DNA of 6,098 bases, taken from positions 1 to 6,098 of the forward strand of contig JAZQAK010000011.1 in the NCBI GenBank assembly GCA_045545175.1. The letters are read 5' to 3'. The first letter of the stretch is position 1, and each line of letters opens with the position of its first letter. Source of the DNA: RGIG6165 sp045545175 (GTDB lineage Bacteria > Bacillota > Clostridia > Oscillospirales > Feifaniaceae). Made by a program: the position numbers and the translations under genes. This document shows, one piece after another, positions 1 to 6,098 of the stretch. The notes below the pieces were generated by a model that saw only the letters and a list, made by a program, of their open reading frames with translations, did not search any database and was not told where the DNA came from.

Positions 1-15
1 TTTTTTACGAACAGA

Positions 16-33
16 TTGCTAAATTTGTAACAA
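16..33. promoter_or_regulatory. Rex-like redox operator (candidate)
   Basis: An 18-base imperfect palindrome, TTGCTAA-N4-GTAACAA, matches 12 of the 14 fixed positions of the clostridial Rex operator consensus TTGTTAA-N4-TTAACAA. Rex is a repressor that senses the NADH/NAD+ ratio and is known to control fermentation genes in Firmicutes. The site lies 48 bases upstream of the -35 box, further than a simple steric repressor would usually sit. A second GTAACAAA copy follows directly at 35-42, giving a tandem half-site. Assignment to Rex is inference from the motif only. Confidence 0.45.
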
Positions 34-56
34 AGTAACAAAACTTTCATAAAATC

Positions 57-89
57 CTTGTAAAATTGTCGATTTTGCATCTTTACAAG
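57..89. repeat. Inverted repeat overlapping the nifJ -35 box
   Basis: A perfect 8-base inverted repeat, CTTGTAAA (57-64) and TTTACAAG (82-89), is separated by 17 bases. The right arm contains the whole -35 hexamer. Inside it is a second, smaller symmetry: AAAAT (62-66) and ATTTT (72-76). A protein binding both arms would block polymerase, so an operator is plausible. Arm centres are 25 bases apart, about two and a half helical turns. I cannot name the regulator. A chance symmetry in A+T-rich DNA is the alternative. Confidence 0.4.
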
Positions 90-110
90 CAGTAAAAAAA
101 GTGCTATGAT
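82..110 (+). promoter_or_regulatory. nifJ promoter (sigma-A type, extended -10)
   Basis: The -35 box is TTTACA (82-87) and the -10 box is TATGAT (105-110), separated by the optimal 17 bases. A TGC triplet directly before the -10 makes it an extended -10 (TGnTATGAT). Transcription would start near 117, giving a 5' leader of about 39 bases with no room for a riboswitch. The strength of the boxes agrees with the strong codon bias of the gene behind it. Confidence 0.8.
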
Positions 111-140
111 ATAAGAGTATCAATATGTTACAATAAAATC

Positions 141-146
141 AGGAGG
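141..146 (+). promoter_or_regulatory. Ribosome binding site of nifJ
   Basis: AGGAGG is a full consensus Shine-Dalgarno site, nine bases from the ATG at 156. It fixes the start codon and predicts efficient initiation. Confidence 0.9.
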
Positions 147-155
147 AATATAAAA

Positions 156-3100
156 ATGTCCAGAAGAAAGTTATCGATGGACGGTAATACCGCTGCGGCT
201 CATGTATCCTATGCGTTTACTGAAGTTTCGGCTATTTACCCCATCACCCCTTCAAGCCCCATGGCTGAAGTTACAGACACTTGGTCCGCTACAGATAAGA
301 ATATCTTCGGCGAACCTGCAAGAAACATCTTTGGCGAAAAGGTAAAGATGGTTGAAATGGAATCAGAAGCAGGTGCTGCAGGTGCAGTTCACGGCTCTCT
401 CGCTTCCGGTGCTCTCACCACAACTTATACAGCTTCTCAGGGTCTTCTCCTTATGATCCCCAATATGTATAAGATCGCAGGTGAACTTCTTCCTAACGTA
501 ATTCACGTTTCCGCAAGATGTGTTGCTTCTCATGCGCTCAACATCTTCGGCGACCACTCCGACGTTTATGCCTGCCGTCAGACAGGTTATGCTATGCTCG
601 CTGAGTCCAACGCTCAGGAAATCATGGACCTCGGTGCAGTTGCTCACCTTGCAACAATCAAGGGCAGAGTTCCCGTTCTCAACTTCTTCGACGGTTTCAG
701 AACATCTCACGAAATCCAGAAGATTGAAGTCTGGGAAACAGAAGACCTCAAGGAAATGGTTGACATGGATGCAGTTAAGGCATTCAGAGACAGAGCTCTC
801 AATCCCGAAAGCCCCGTTCTCAGAGGTTCTGCTCAGAACGGTGATATCTTCTTCCAGAACAGAGAAGCATGTAACACATATTATAATAACTTCCCCGCAA
901 TTGTTGAAGAATACATGGGCAAGGTTAACGCTAAGCTCGGTACAGACTATAAGCTCTTCAACTACTACGGCGCAGCTGATGCTGACAGAGTTATCGTTGC
1001 TATGGGTTCTGTATGTGATACAATCGAAGAAGTTATCGACTACATGAACGCAAACGGCGAAAAGGTTGGTCTTATCAAGGTAAGACTTTACAGACCTTTC
1101 TGCGCTGATAAGCTTATCGAAGCTCTTCCCAAGACAGCTAAGAAGGTTGCTGTTCTTGACAGAACAAAGGAACCCGGCGCTCTCGGCGAACCCCTTTATC
1201 TTGACGTTGTTACAGCTCTCGCTACAAACGGCATTAATGACGTAAAGGTTGTTGGCGGTAGATACGGTCTCGGCTCCAAGGACGTTGCTCCTGCTTCCAT
1301 CTTCGCTACATACGCTAACCTTAACGCAGCTGAACCTAAGAACGGCTTTGTTCTCAGCATCGTTGATGACGTTACAAACCTTTCTCTTGATGAATCTTAC
1401 GCTCCCGACACAGCTCCCGCAGGTACAATCTCCTGTAAGTTCTGGGGTCTCGGCGGCGACGGTACAGTTGGTGCTAACAAGAATTCCATCAAGATTATCG
1501 GTGACTATACAGATAAGTTCATTCAGGCTTACTTCCAGTATGACTCCAAGAAGACCGGCGGTGTAACAGTTTCTCACTTAAGATTCGGTGATACACCCAT
1601 CAAGTCCACATACTACATCAATAAGGCTGACTTTGTTGCTTGTCATACACCTTCTTACCTCCTCAAGGGCTACAAGATCGTTAACGACGTTAAGCCCGGC
1701 GGTAAGTTCCTTCTCAACTGCCAGTGGAAGCCCGAAGAACTTGATGCTATCCTTCCCGGCGCAGTAAAGAACTACATTGCTAACAACAATATCGAATTCT
1801 ATATCGTTAATGCTATCGATAAGGCGGCAGAAATCGGTATGGGCAAGAGAACAAACACAATTCTCCAGTCCGCATTCTTTGCACTTGCTAACATCATGCC
1901 CATCGAAGAAGCTGTAGAACACATGAAGTACATGGCTAAGAAGTCCTACCTCAAGAAGGGCGAAGCTGTTGTTGAAATGAACTACAAGGCAATCGACGCA
2001 GGTGTTGACGCTATCGTTAAGATTGACGTTCCCGAATCCTGGAAGACAGCAGATGCTTCCGCTCAGAAGGTTACAGTTGAAAACAAGAGAGAATCTCTTA
2101 AGAACTTCGTTGAAGACGTTGTACTTCCCGTTAACCTCATGGACGGTGACAATCTCCCTGTTTCCACATTCGTTCCTTACGTAGACGGTACATTCCCTCA
2201 GGGCTCTACCGCTTACGAAAAGAGAGGCGTAGCAGTTATGGTTCCCGAATGGATTCCCGAAAACTGCGTACAGTGTAACAACTGTTCCTTTGTATGTCCT
2301 CACGCTACACTCAGACCTTTCGTTATGACTGAAGAAGAAGCAGCAGCCGCTCCCGGTGCTACTAAGTTCACAGCAAAGATGATTGGTAAGGGTTGCGAAA
2401 GCTACAAGTACACAATCGCTATTTCTCCCCTTGACTGTATGGGTTGCGGCGTTTGTGTTGACGTATGTCCCACAAAGCCTGAAAAGAGAGCTCTTAAGAT
2501 GGTTCCTCAGGCATCTCAGATGGATCAGCAGGCAGCATTTGACTATGCAGTTGCTAACATCTCTAAGAAGGAAACACCCTTCGCAGACAATTCCGTTAAG
2601 GGCAGCCAGTTCAACCAGCCCCTTCTCGAATTCTCCGGTTCTTGTGCAGGTTGTGCAGAAACATCCTATGCAAGACTTGTTACACAGCTCTTCGGTGAAA
2701 GAATGTACATCTCCAACGCTACAGGTTGTTCTTCTATCTGGGGCGGTTCTGCACCTGCTACACCTTACACAGTAAATAAGGATAGCCTCCGCGGTCCCGC
2801 TTGGGGTAACTCCCTCTTCGAAGACAATGCTGAACACGGTCTCGGTATGTATATCGGTCAGAAGGCAATCAGAGAAAAGCTCATCGGCAAGGTTGCTGAA
2901 ATGGCACAGTCCGAAAAGGCTTCCGACGAATTCAAGGCAGCTGCAAAGGCTTACCTTGACACAGTAAACGACGGTAAGGCAAACGATGTAGCTACTAAGG
3001 CTCTCGTTGCAGAACTCGAAAAGGCAGCTGCAGCAGGTTGTCCTGTAGCTCCCGAAGTTCTTGCTGAAAAGCAGTACCTCTCCAAGAAGTCCGTATGGAT

Positions 3101-3740
3101 CTTCGGTGGCGACGGTTGGGCATACGATATCGGTTTCGGCGGTCTCGACCACGTACTCGCTTCCGGTGAAGATGTAAACGTTATGGTATTCGATACAGAA
3201 GTTTACTCCAACACAGGCGGTCAGGCTTCCAAGGCTTCCAACATCGGTCAGGTTGCTCAGTTCGCAGCAGCAGGTAAGGCAATCGGTAAGAAGGATCTTG
3301 CTCAGATCGCTATGTCCTACGGCTATGTATATGTAGCACAGATCGCTATGGGTGCTGATATGAACCAGACACTCAAGGCAATTTCCGAAGCTGAAGCTTA
3401 TCCCGGACCTTCAATCGTTATCTGTTACGCACCTTGTGAAATGCATGGTGTTAAGGGCGGTATGGGTAACTGCCAGGCTGAAATGAAGAAGGCTGTTCAG
3501 GCAGGTTACTGGCAGATGTTCAGATACAATCCTGCTCTCAAGGCTGAAGGTAAGAACCCCTTCACACTTGACAGCAAGGAACCCACAGCTTCCTACGTTG
3601 ACTTCATCAAGTCCGAAACACGTTACGCAAGACTTGCTCAGTCCTTCCCCGAAAGAGCAGAAGAACTCTTCGCTAAGGCTGAAGAAAAGGCTAAGGAAAA
3701 GTACGCAAGACTCGTTAAGCTCTCCGCTCTCTACGAATAA
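156..3740 (+). CDS. nifJ: Pyruvate:ferredoxin (flavodoxin) oxidoreductase
   Basis: Cytoplasmic enzyme converting pyruvate plus CoA to acetyl-CoA, CO2 and two electrons for ferredoxin; the central oxidative step of clostridial fermentation. The 1194 residues cover the whole single-chain fold. YPITPSS (28-34) carries the substrate-contacting Thr31. SEAGAAGA (70-77) carries Glu71, equivalent to the thiamine-activating Glu64 of the Desulfovibrio africanus enzyme, and Arg121 matches its pyruvate-binding Arg114. The gamma-type domain has GLGGDGTVGAN (431-441). Two ferredoxin-type clusters use Cys704/707/710/714 and Cys761/764/767/771. The proximal cluster would use Cys830, Cys833, Cys858 and Cys1094. 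The thiamine diphosphate motif runs from GDG (985-987) to Asn1019 in SNTGGQ. The chain ends soon after the last conserved segment, so it lacks the oxygen-protecting C-terminal extension of the D. africanus enzyme. Codon use is extreme (Lys almost always AAG), as in highly expressed genes. The 2-oxoacid specificity is inferred from overall similarity. Confidence 0.98.
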   Translation: MSRRKLSMDGNTAAAHVSYAFTEVSAIYPITPSSPMAEVTDTWSATDKNIFGEPARNIFGEKVKMVEMESEAGAAGAVHGSLASGALTTTYTASQGLLLMIPNMYKIAGELLPNVIHVSARCVASHALNIFGDHSDVYACRQTGYAMLAESNAQEIMDLGAVAHLATIKGRVPVLNFFDGFRTSHEIQKIEVWETEDLKEMVDMDAVKAFRDRALNPESPVLRGSAQNGDIFFQNREACNTYYNNFPAIVEEYMGKVNAKLGTDYKLFNYYGAADADRVIVAMGSVCDTIEEVIDYMNANGEKVGLIKVRLYRPFCADKLIEALPKTAKKVAVLDRTKEPGALGEPLYLDVVTALATNGINDVKVVGGRYGLGSKDVAPASIFATYANLNAAEPKNGFVLSIVDDVTNLSLDESYAPDTAPAGTISCKFWGLGGDGTVGANKNSIKIIGDYTDKFIQAYFQYDSKKTGGVTVSHLRFGDTPIKSTYYINKADFVACHTPSYLLKGYKIVNDVKPGGKFLLNCQWKPEELDAILPGAVKNYIANNNIEFYIVNAIDKAAEIGMGKRTNTILQSAFFALANIMPIEEAVEHMKYMAKKSYLKKGEAVVEMNYKAIDAGVDAIVKIDVPESWKTADASAQKVTVENKRESLKNFVEDVVLPVNLMDGDNLPVSTFVPYVDGTFPQGSTAYEKRGVAVMVPEWIPENCVQCNNCSFVCPHATLRPFVMTEEEAAAAPGATKFTAKMIGKGCESYKYTIAISPLDCMGCGVCVDVCPTKPEKRALKMVPQASQMDQQAAFDYAVANISKKETPFADNSVKGSQFNQPLLEFSGSCAGCAETSYARLVTQLFGERMYISNATGCSSIWGGSAPATPYTVNKDSLRGPAWGNSLFEDNAEHGLGMYIGQKAIREKLIGKVAEMAQSEKASDEFKAAAKAYLDTVNDGKANDVATKALVAELEKAAAAGCPVAPEVLAEKQYLSKKSVWIFGGDGWAYDIGFGGLDHVLASGEDVNVMVFDTEVYSNTGGQASKASNIGQVAQFAAAGKAIGKKDLAQIAMSYGYVYVAQIAMGADMNQTLKAISEAEAYPGPSIVICYAPCEMHGVKGGMGNCQAEMKKAVQAGYWQMFRYNPALKAEGKNPFTLDSKEPTASYVDFIKSETRYARLAQSFPERAEELFAKAEEKAKEKYARLVKLSALYE

Positions 3741-3804
3741 GTCGGCGAGCCGCCGCGGGCAAAGTCGCGGGTCGGGGAAAGCCCGACAGCAAACGTCGCG
3801 GGCT
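3741..3804 (+). other. G+C-rich structured patch after nifJ
   Basis: Beginning at the base after the nifJ stop, 47 of the first 63 bases are G or C, while the sequence from about 3805 onward is A+T-rich. An imperfect direct repeat is present: GCAAAGTCGCGGG (3759-3771) and GCAAACGTCGCGGG (3789-3802), with a related GCCGCGGG at 3752-3759. A hairpin GTCGGG/CCCGAC (3771-3776 with 3782-3787) encloses a GAAAG loop. A competing hairpin pairs AGCCCG (3780-3785) with CGGGCT (3799-3804), so only one can form. No start codon or plausible protein is visible. It could be a 3'-UTR stabilising structure, a small RNA or a dispersed repeat; the sequence alone does not decide. Confidence 0.5.
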
Positions 3805-3845
3805 GTTTGAGTACTAATCCAAACATAATAATCGCGTAAATAACG

Positions 3846-3881
3846 AATCCCTTGCATCAAACACCGATGCAAGGGATTTTT
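3846..3881 (+). terminator. Intrinsic terminator of nifJ
   Basis: A perfect 13-base-pair stem, AATCCCTTGCATC (3846-3858) with GATGCAAGGGATT (3866-3878), closes a 7-base loop and runs into a short T tract ending at 3881. It lies 105 bases after the nifJ stop. There is no T tract on the other strand, so it acts in the + direction only. It should separate nifJ from the next transcription unit. Confidence 0.92.
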
Positions 3882-3935
3882 GCGTTCAATGTCAGCTTTT
3901 ACAGACAGACTGCTTTTGCATTTACCTTTTATATG

Positions 3936-3964
3936 TTGACTTTTGCTGTCAAATCCTGTATAGT
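3936..3964 (+). promoter_or_regulatory. Promoter of the secreted-protein gene
   Basis: TTGACT (3936-3941) and TATAGT (3959-3964) are near-consensus -35 and -10 boxes exactly 17 bases apart, placing the transcription start near 3971 and leaving a leader of roughly 24 bases. The -35 box is part of a 5-base inverted repeat, TTGAC-N7-GTCAA (3936-3952), which may be an operator or may be chance. The promoter lies after the nifJ terminator and so starts a new unit. Confidence 0.75.
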
Positions 3965-3978
3965 TAAATAAAAGAAAC

Positions 3979-3986
3979 AGAAAGGG
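3979..3986 (+). promoter_or_regulatory. Ribosome binding site that selects the ATG at 3995
   Basis: AGAAAGGG lies eight bases before the ATG at 3995. The in-frame GTG at 3986 overlaps this site and so has no usable Shine-Dalgarno at the right distance. The ATG also puts the positively charged start of the signal peptide (MKFVKN) at the N-terminus, so it is the preferred start. Confidence 0.75.
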
Positions 3987-3994
3987 TGCAGTTT

Positions 3995-5662
3995 ATGAAA
4001 TTCGTCAAAAATCTTATTGTAATGATATTTGTTTCACTTGTTTTGGCGGTTTCTGCTATGGCGCATGAAAAGGTGTCGCTTCCGGCTTTCGATGTTACCT
4101 TCAACGGTCAGCTCGTTTCGTCACAAGCAAGACAGTACCCGCTCATTGTTTACAAGGACATAACCTATATTCCTATGACTTATTACGACACACGATTTCT
4201 TGGTCTTGCAACGGATTGGAATAATGAAACACGTACAATTTCCATCAAGAAAGCAGACACTTCGTTTGCATACAGGGACTATTCCTCTGATAAAACAAAC
4301 AAAAAAAGCGATAAAGCGGAGATTTGTTCGTTCAACATTGTTGTAAACGGAAAAGCAATAGATAATAAAAAGGAAGAATATCCTTTGCTTGTTTACAGAG
4401 ATGTTACCTATTTTCCTCTTACATGGCGTTTTGCTGTTGATGAATTCGGCTGGAACTACAGCTTCAGCCATGAAAACGGTCTTGTTATAACATCCAATAA
4501 CGCGACTCTTGAGAAAATAACACTTCCTGATATGAGAACCAATGAACCGTCTGTTGCCACCGACGGAAAATATTGGTATTATACAGGTAATAATAATAAA
4601 ATCTACCGTCTTCTTCGTGAGGATTGGGGAGGAAAAGGTCCTTTTGAACCCGAAGTAATACATACCTTGGAATACACTTATTATCCCGATACCACTCTTG
4701 TCGGCTTTTCATACCTGCAGGGAAATGTCTTTATGACATATCATGTCGGCGGTGCAACCATGGGTACTACATACCGATATAAAATCAATTCCGACGGAAG
4801 CTGTGAAAGAAGCACTGAAGGAACCTATTATTACGGTATGATAGGTGCAAACGTCTATAGAATTGATGCCGACGGCTTTACGGCGGAAAGATACAATTCG
4901 GGTCGTGTCGGCACATCTGTGATTTTTTACACGCCCGACGGCTCGGAGGAACGTGTTGAAATCAAGCAGGACGGCATAAGATTCGGCGAATACAGAAATT
5001 CCGATATGTCCCTTAATGATAACGGGATTGTTCTCGGCACAAATACAGACGGCAATACGTGGTTTAATGACCCGCAGGTTATCGGAAGCAGAATATATCT
5101 TACGGGTTACGATGAAAAATCCAATACGAACAGTTCGCTTTATGTCTGCGACACAAAGACGGGAGAAATTAAAAAACTGATTGACAATGTCGGTGTATTC
5201 TATGCCTTTTCGGGTTGGGATAATGCGGCAAAGGCTGTGGTTGATATGATAATCTACGACAGACAGGGTACAAGATACAGATATTCAACCTACAGCTTAA
5301 GCGAACTTGTCATAGACACAAATGTCAGACCCATGAAAATGGCAAATCTTGAGAGTTCTTGTCTTGCTGTTGTCGGTGATGACGGTAAAACCGCTGAGGT
5401 AAAATGGTATGACGGTTATGGTTCGGGCAGCATCAAGACAACAATTTTTGAAACTGATTCGGGCATGGAGTTTAACGTTGTAAACGGAAATTTGTATGCA
5501 TATAATTATAATCAGTCTGATAGAAAGCTTGCCGTGTTCTATAAAATACAGGACAATTTTGTTACAGGCGAAAATGCACAAAACATTTTTGTCACCGACC
5601 ACTCCGTTCTTTTCATTGTTAATGACGAAAAGCCCTATGTATTTGAAGTCGAACTCGATTGA
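3995..5662 (+). CDS. Secreted protein, two copper amine oxidase N-like domains
   Basis: A 555-residue exported protein of unknown function. Residues 1-23 are a signal peptide: basic start, hydrophobic core, and an AMA site before HEKV. There is no lipobox cysteine, and no sortase motif or transmembrane segment at the end, so release or non-covalent wall attachment is likely. Two tandem repeats follow, about residues 28-88 and 109-167. Both share the pattern F-x-V-x-x-NG, then YPL-(I/L)-VY-(K/R)-D-(I/V)-TY-x-P-(M/L)-T, typical of the copper amine oxidase N-terminal-like family (Cu_amine_oxidN1), found in many clostridial surface proteins and not itself an oxidase. A charged Lys/Asp-rich linker (88-108) separates them. 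Residues about 175-555 are rich in Tyr, Gly and short beta-strand patterns such as GKYWYYTGNNNKIYRL and SSLYVCDTKTGEIKKL, resembling the DUF5050 or propeller-like parts of related proteins. That assignment is inference. Codon use is unbiased, unlike nifJ. The ATG was chosen over the upstream GTG because of the ribosome binding site. Confidence 0.85.
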   Translation: MKFVKNLIVMIFVSLVLAVSAMAHEKVSLPAFDVTFNGQLVSSQARQYPLIVYKDITYIPMTYYDTRFLGLATDWNNETRTISIKKADTSFAYRDYSSDKTNKKSDKAEICSFNIVVNGKAIDNKKEEYPLLVYRDVTYFPLTWRFAVDEFGWNYSFSHENGLVITSNNATLEKITLPDMRTNEPSVATDGKYWYYTGNNNKIYRLLREDWGGKGPFEPEVIHTLEYTYYPDTTLVGFSYLQGNVFMTYHVGGATMGTTYRYKINSDGSCERSTEGTYYYGMIGANVYRIDADGFTAERYNSGRVGTSVIFYTPDGSEERVEIKQDGIRFGEYRNSDMSLNDNGIVLGTNTDGNTWFNDPQVIGSRIYLTGYDEKSNTNSSLYVCDTKTGEIKKLIDNVGVFYAFSGWDNAAKAVVDMIIYDRQGTRYRYSTYSLSELVIDTNVRPMKMANLESSCLAVVGDDGKTAEVKWYDGYGSGSIKTTIFETDSGMEFNVVNGNLYAYNYNQSDRKLAVFYKIQDNFVTGENAQNIFVTDHSVLFIVNDEKPYVFEVELD

Positions 5663-5687
5663 ACAGAGTACATACATAATTAAACCC

Positions 5688-5695
5688 GGAAAGGA
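5688..5695 (+). promoter_or_regulatory. Ribosome binding site of the activase gene
   Basis: GGAAAGGA lies nine bases before the ATG at 5705 and supports that start. I could not find a correctly spaced promoter in the 42 bases between the two genes, which favours transcription from the promoter near 3936. Confidence 0.75.
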
Positions 5696-5704
5696 AAATA
5701 TCCT

Positions 5705-6098
5705 ATGCTCATAAAAGGTCTTCAAAAGCTCACCCTTCTCGACTACCCCACAAAGACAGCCTGCACAATCTTTACGGGAGGCTGTAATTTCCGTTGTCCT
5801 TTTTGCCACAACGCTTCGCTTGTATTGGATGTAAACGAGGGCGAAAAACATGAAGCCGACGAAGTGCTTGCATTTCTCAAGAAAAGGGTAGGACTTCTTG
5901 ACGGTGTTTGCGTAACAGGCGGCGAACCTTTACTTCAAAAGGATATAAAAGAGTTCTTGAAGGCAATCAAGGAAATGGGATATGCAATAAAGCTTGACAC
6001 CAACGGCTACAGTCCCGAAAAGCTTATGGAGATTGTAGAGGAAGGTCTTATAGACTACGTTGCCATGGACATCAAAAACTGCAAGGAAAAATATTCCG
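5705..6098 (+). CDS. Anaerobic ribonucleotide reductase activating protein, partial
   Basis: The gene runs off the window end; 131 codons are visible of a family usually around 220-235 residues. It is a cytoplasmic radical SAM enzyme. The diagnostic CxxxCxxC is Cys27, Cys31 and Cys34 (GGCNFRCPFCHN, 25-36), whose 4Fe-4S cluster cleaves S-adenosylmethionine. TGGEP (71-75) is the SAM-binding GGE motif, followed by LDTNGY (97-102) and YVAMDIK (118-124), all typical of glycyl-radical activases. The N-terminus, with LIKGLQKLTLLDYP before the cluster, matches the NrdG-like subfamily annotated as activating class III ribonucleoside-triphosphate reductase. The partner reductase (NrdD) is not in the window and may be encoded elsewhere. 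The true substrate could be another glycyl radical enzyme; the radical SAM activase fold is certain, the NrdD partner is inferred. It lies 42 bases after the secreted-protein gene and is probably co-transcribed with it. Confidence 0.9.
   Translation, partial: MLIKGLQKLTLLDYPTKTACTIFTGGCNFRCPFCHNASLVLDVNEGEKHEADEVLAFLKKRVGLLDGVCVTGGEPLLQKDIKEFLKAIKEMGYAIKLDTNGYSPEKLMEIVEEGLIDYVAMDIKNCKEKYS

Noticed and set aside
520..2775. Several short + strand open frames inside nifJ in other frames
   Set aside because: They lie wholly within a gene with unmistakable homology, have low-complexity Leu/Ser/Thr-rich translations and no starts of their own.
363..3152. Two long, abutting antisense open frames (363-1577 and 1578-3152) on the - strand of nifJ
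   Set aside because: They are codon-aligned with nifJ and stay open because the biased gene avoids TTA, CTA and TCA; the rare TTA for Leu475 (1578-1580) is what separates them. The translations are Cys/Val/Ser-rich without domains, and no ribosome binding site was noted.
3568..3810. Open frame overlapping the nifJ end and running through the G+C-rich patch, as a possible frameshifted C-terminal extension or small gene
   Set aside because: The product is Arg/Ser/Lys-rich with no resemblance to the Desulfovibrio C-terminal extension, and nifJ already ends in a natural place. There is no slippery site that I can see.
3803..3818. Resemblance of CTGTTTGAGTACTAAT to the 3' end of 23S rRNA (a GTACTAAT-type motif)
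   Set aside because: Only about nine bases agree and the neighbouring conserved rRNA sequence is absent; chance similarity.
3986..3988. GTG as the start of the secreted-protein gene, three codons upstream of the ATG
   Set aside because: It overlaps the only Shine-Dalgarno-like sequence, so ribosome spacing fits the ATG at 3995 instead.
5659..5680. Possible promoter between the last two genes (TTGAAC at 5659 and CATAAT at 5675)
   Set aside because: The boxes are only 10 bases apart, far too close for sigma-A polymerase.
5297..5851. Antisense open frame across the junction of the secreted protein and the activase
   Set aside because: It overlaps two genes with clear signal peptide or radical SAM motifs on the + strand, and its translation shows no domain.

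Overview
The window looks like chromosomal DNA of a strictly anaerobic Bacillota species, most likely a gut-type clostridium. Three things suggest this: a single-polypeptide pyruvate:ferredoxin oxidoreductase with the codon bias of a very highly expressed gene, an oxygen-sensitive glycyl-radical activase of the class III ribonucleotide reductase type, and a secreted protein with copper-amine-oxidase N-terminal-like repeats of the kind common in clostridia. Spacing of promoters and Shine-Dalgarno sites is classical for Gram-positive bacteria. A finer taxonomic call is inference and I do not make one.

Layout: bases 1-155 are the regulatory region of the first gene. They hold a Rex-operator-like palindrome, a second inverted repeat over the -35 box, a strong extended -10 promoter and a consensus ribosome binding site. 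Bases 156-3740 are a complete nifJ/por gene. Bases 3741-3994 are intergenic: an abrupt, very G+C-rich patch with repeated motifs and competing hairpins, then a clean intrinsic terminator, then a near-consensus promoter. Bases 3995-5662 encode a signal-peptide-bearing protein with two copper-amine-oxidase-N-like domains and a probable beta-propeller-like C-terminal part. After a 42-base gap, 5705 to the window end holds the first 131 codons of a radical SAM activase of the anaerobic ribonucleotide reductase (NrdG-like) family.

How they fit: nifJ is a free-standing transcription unit closed by its own terminator and supplies acetyl-CoA and reduced ferredoxin. The secreted protein and the activase appear to share a transcript, but I see no functional link between them beyond proximity. 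All three genes lie on the + strand; nothing convincing is encoded on the - strand. I see no tRNA, rRNA, CRISPR, transposase or phage genes. The window is mostly ordinary housekeeping DNA. The parts worth a second look are the redox-type operators upstream of nifJ and the G+C-rich patch after it. I do not see evidence of a new multi-gene system here.
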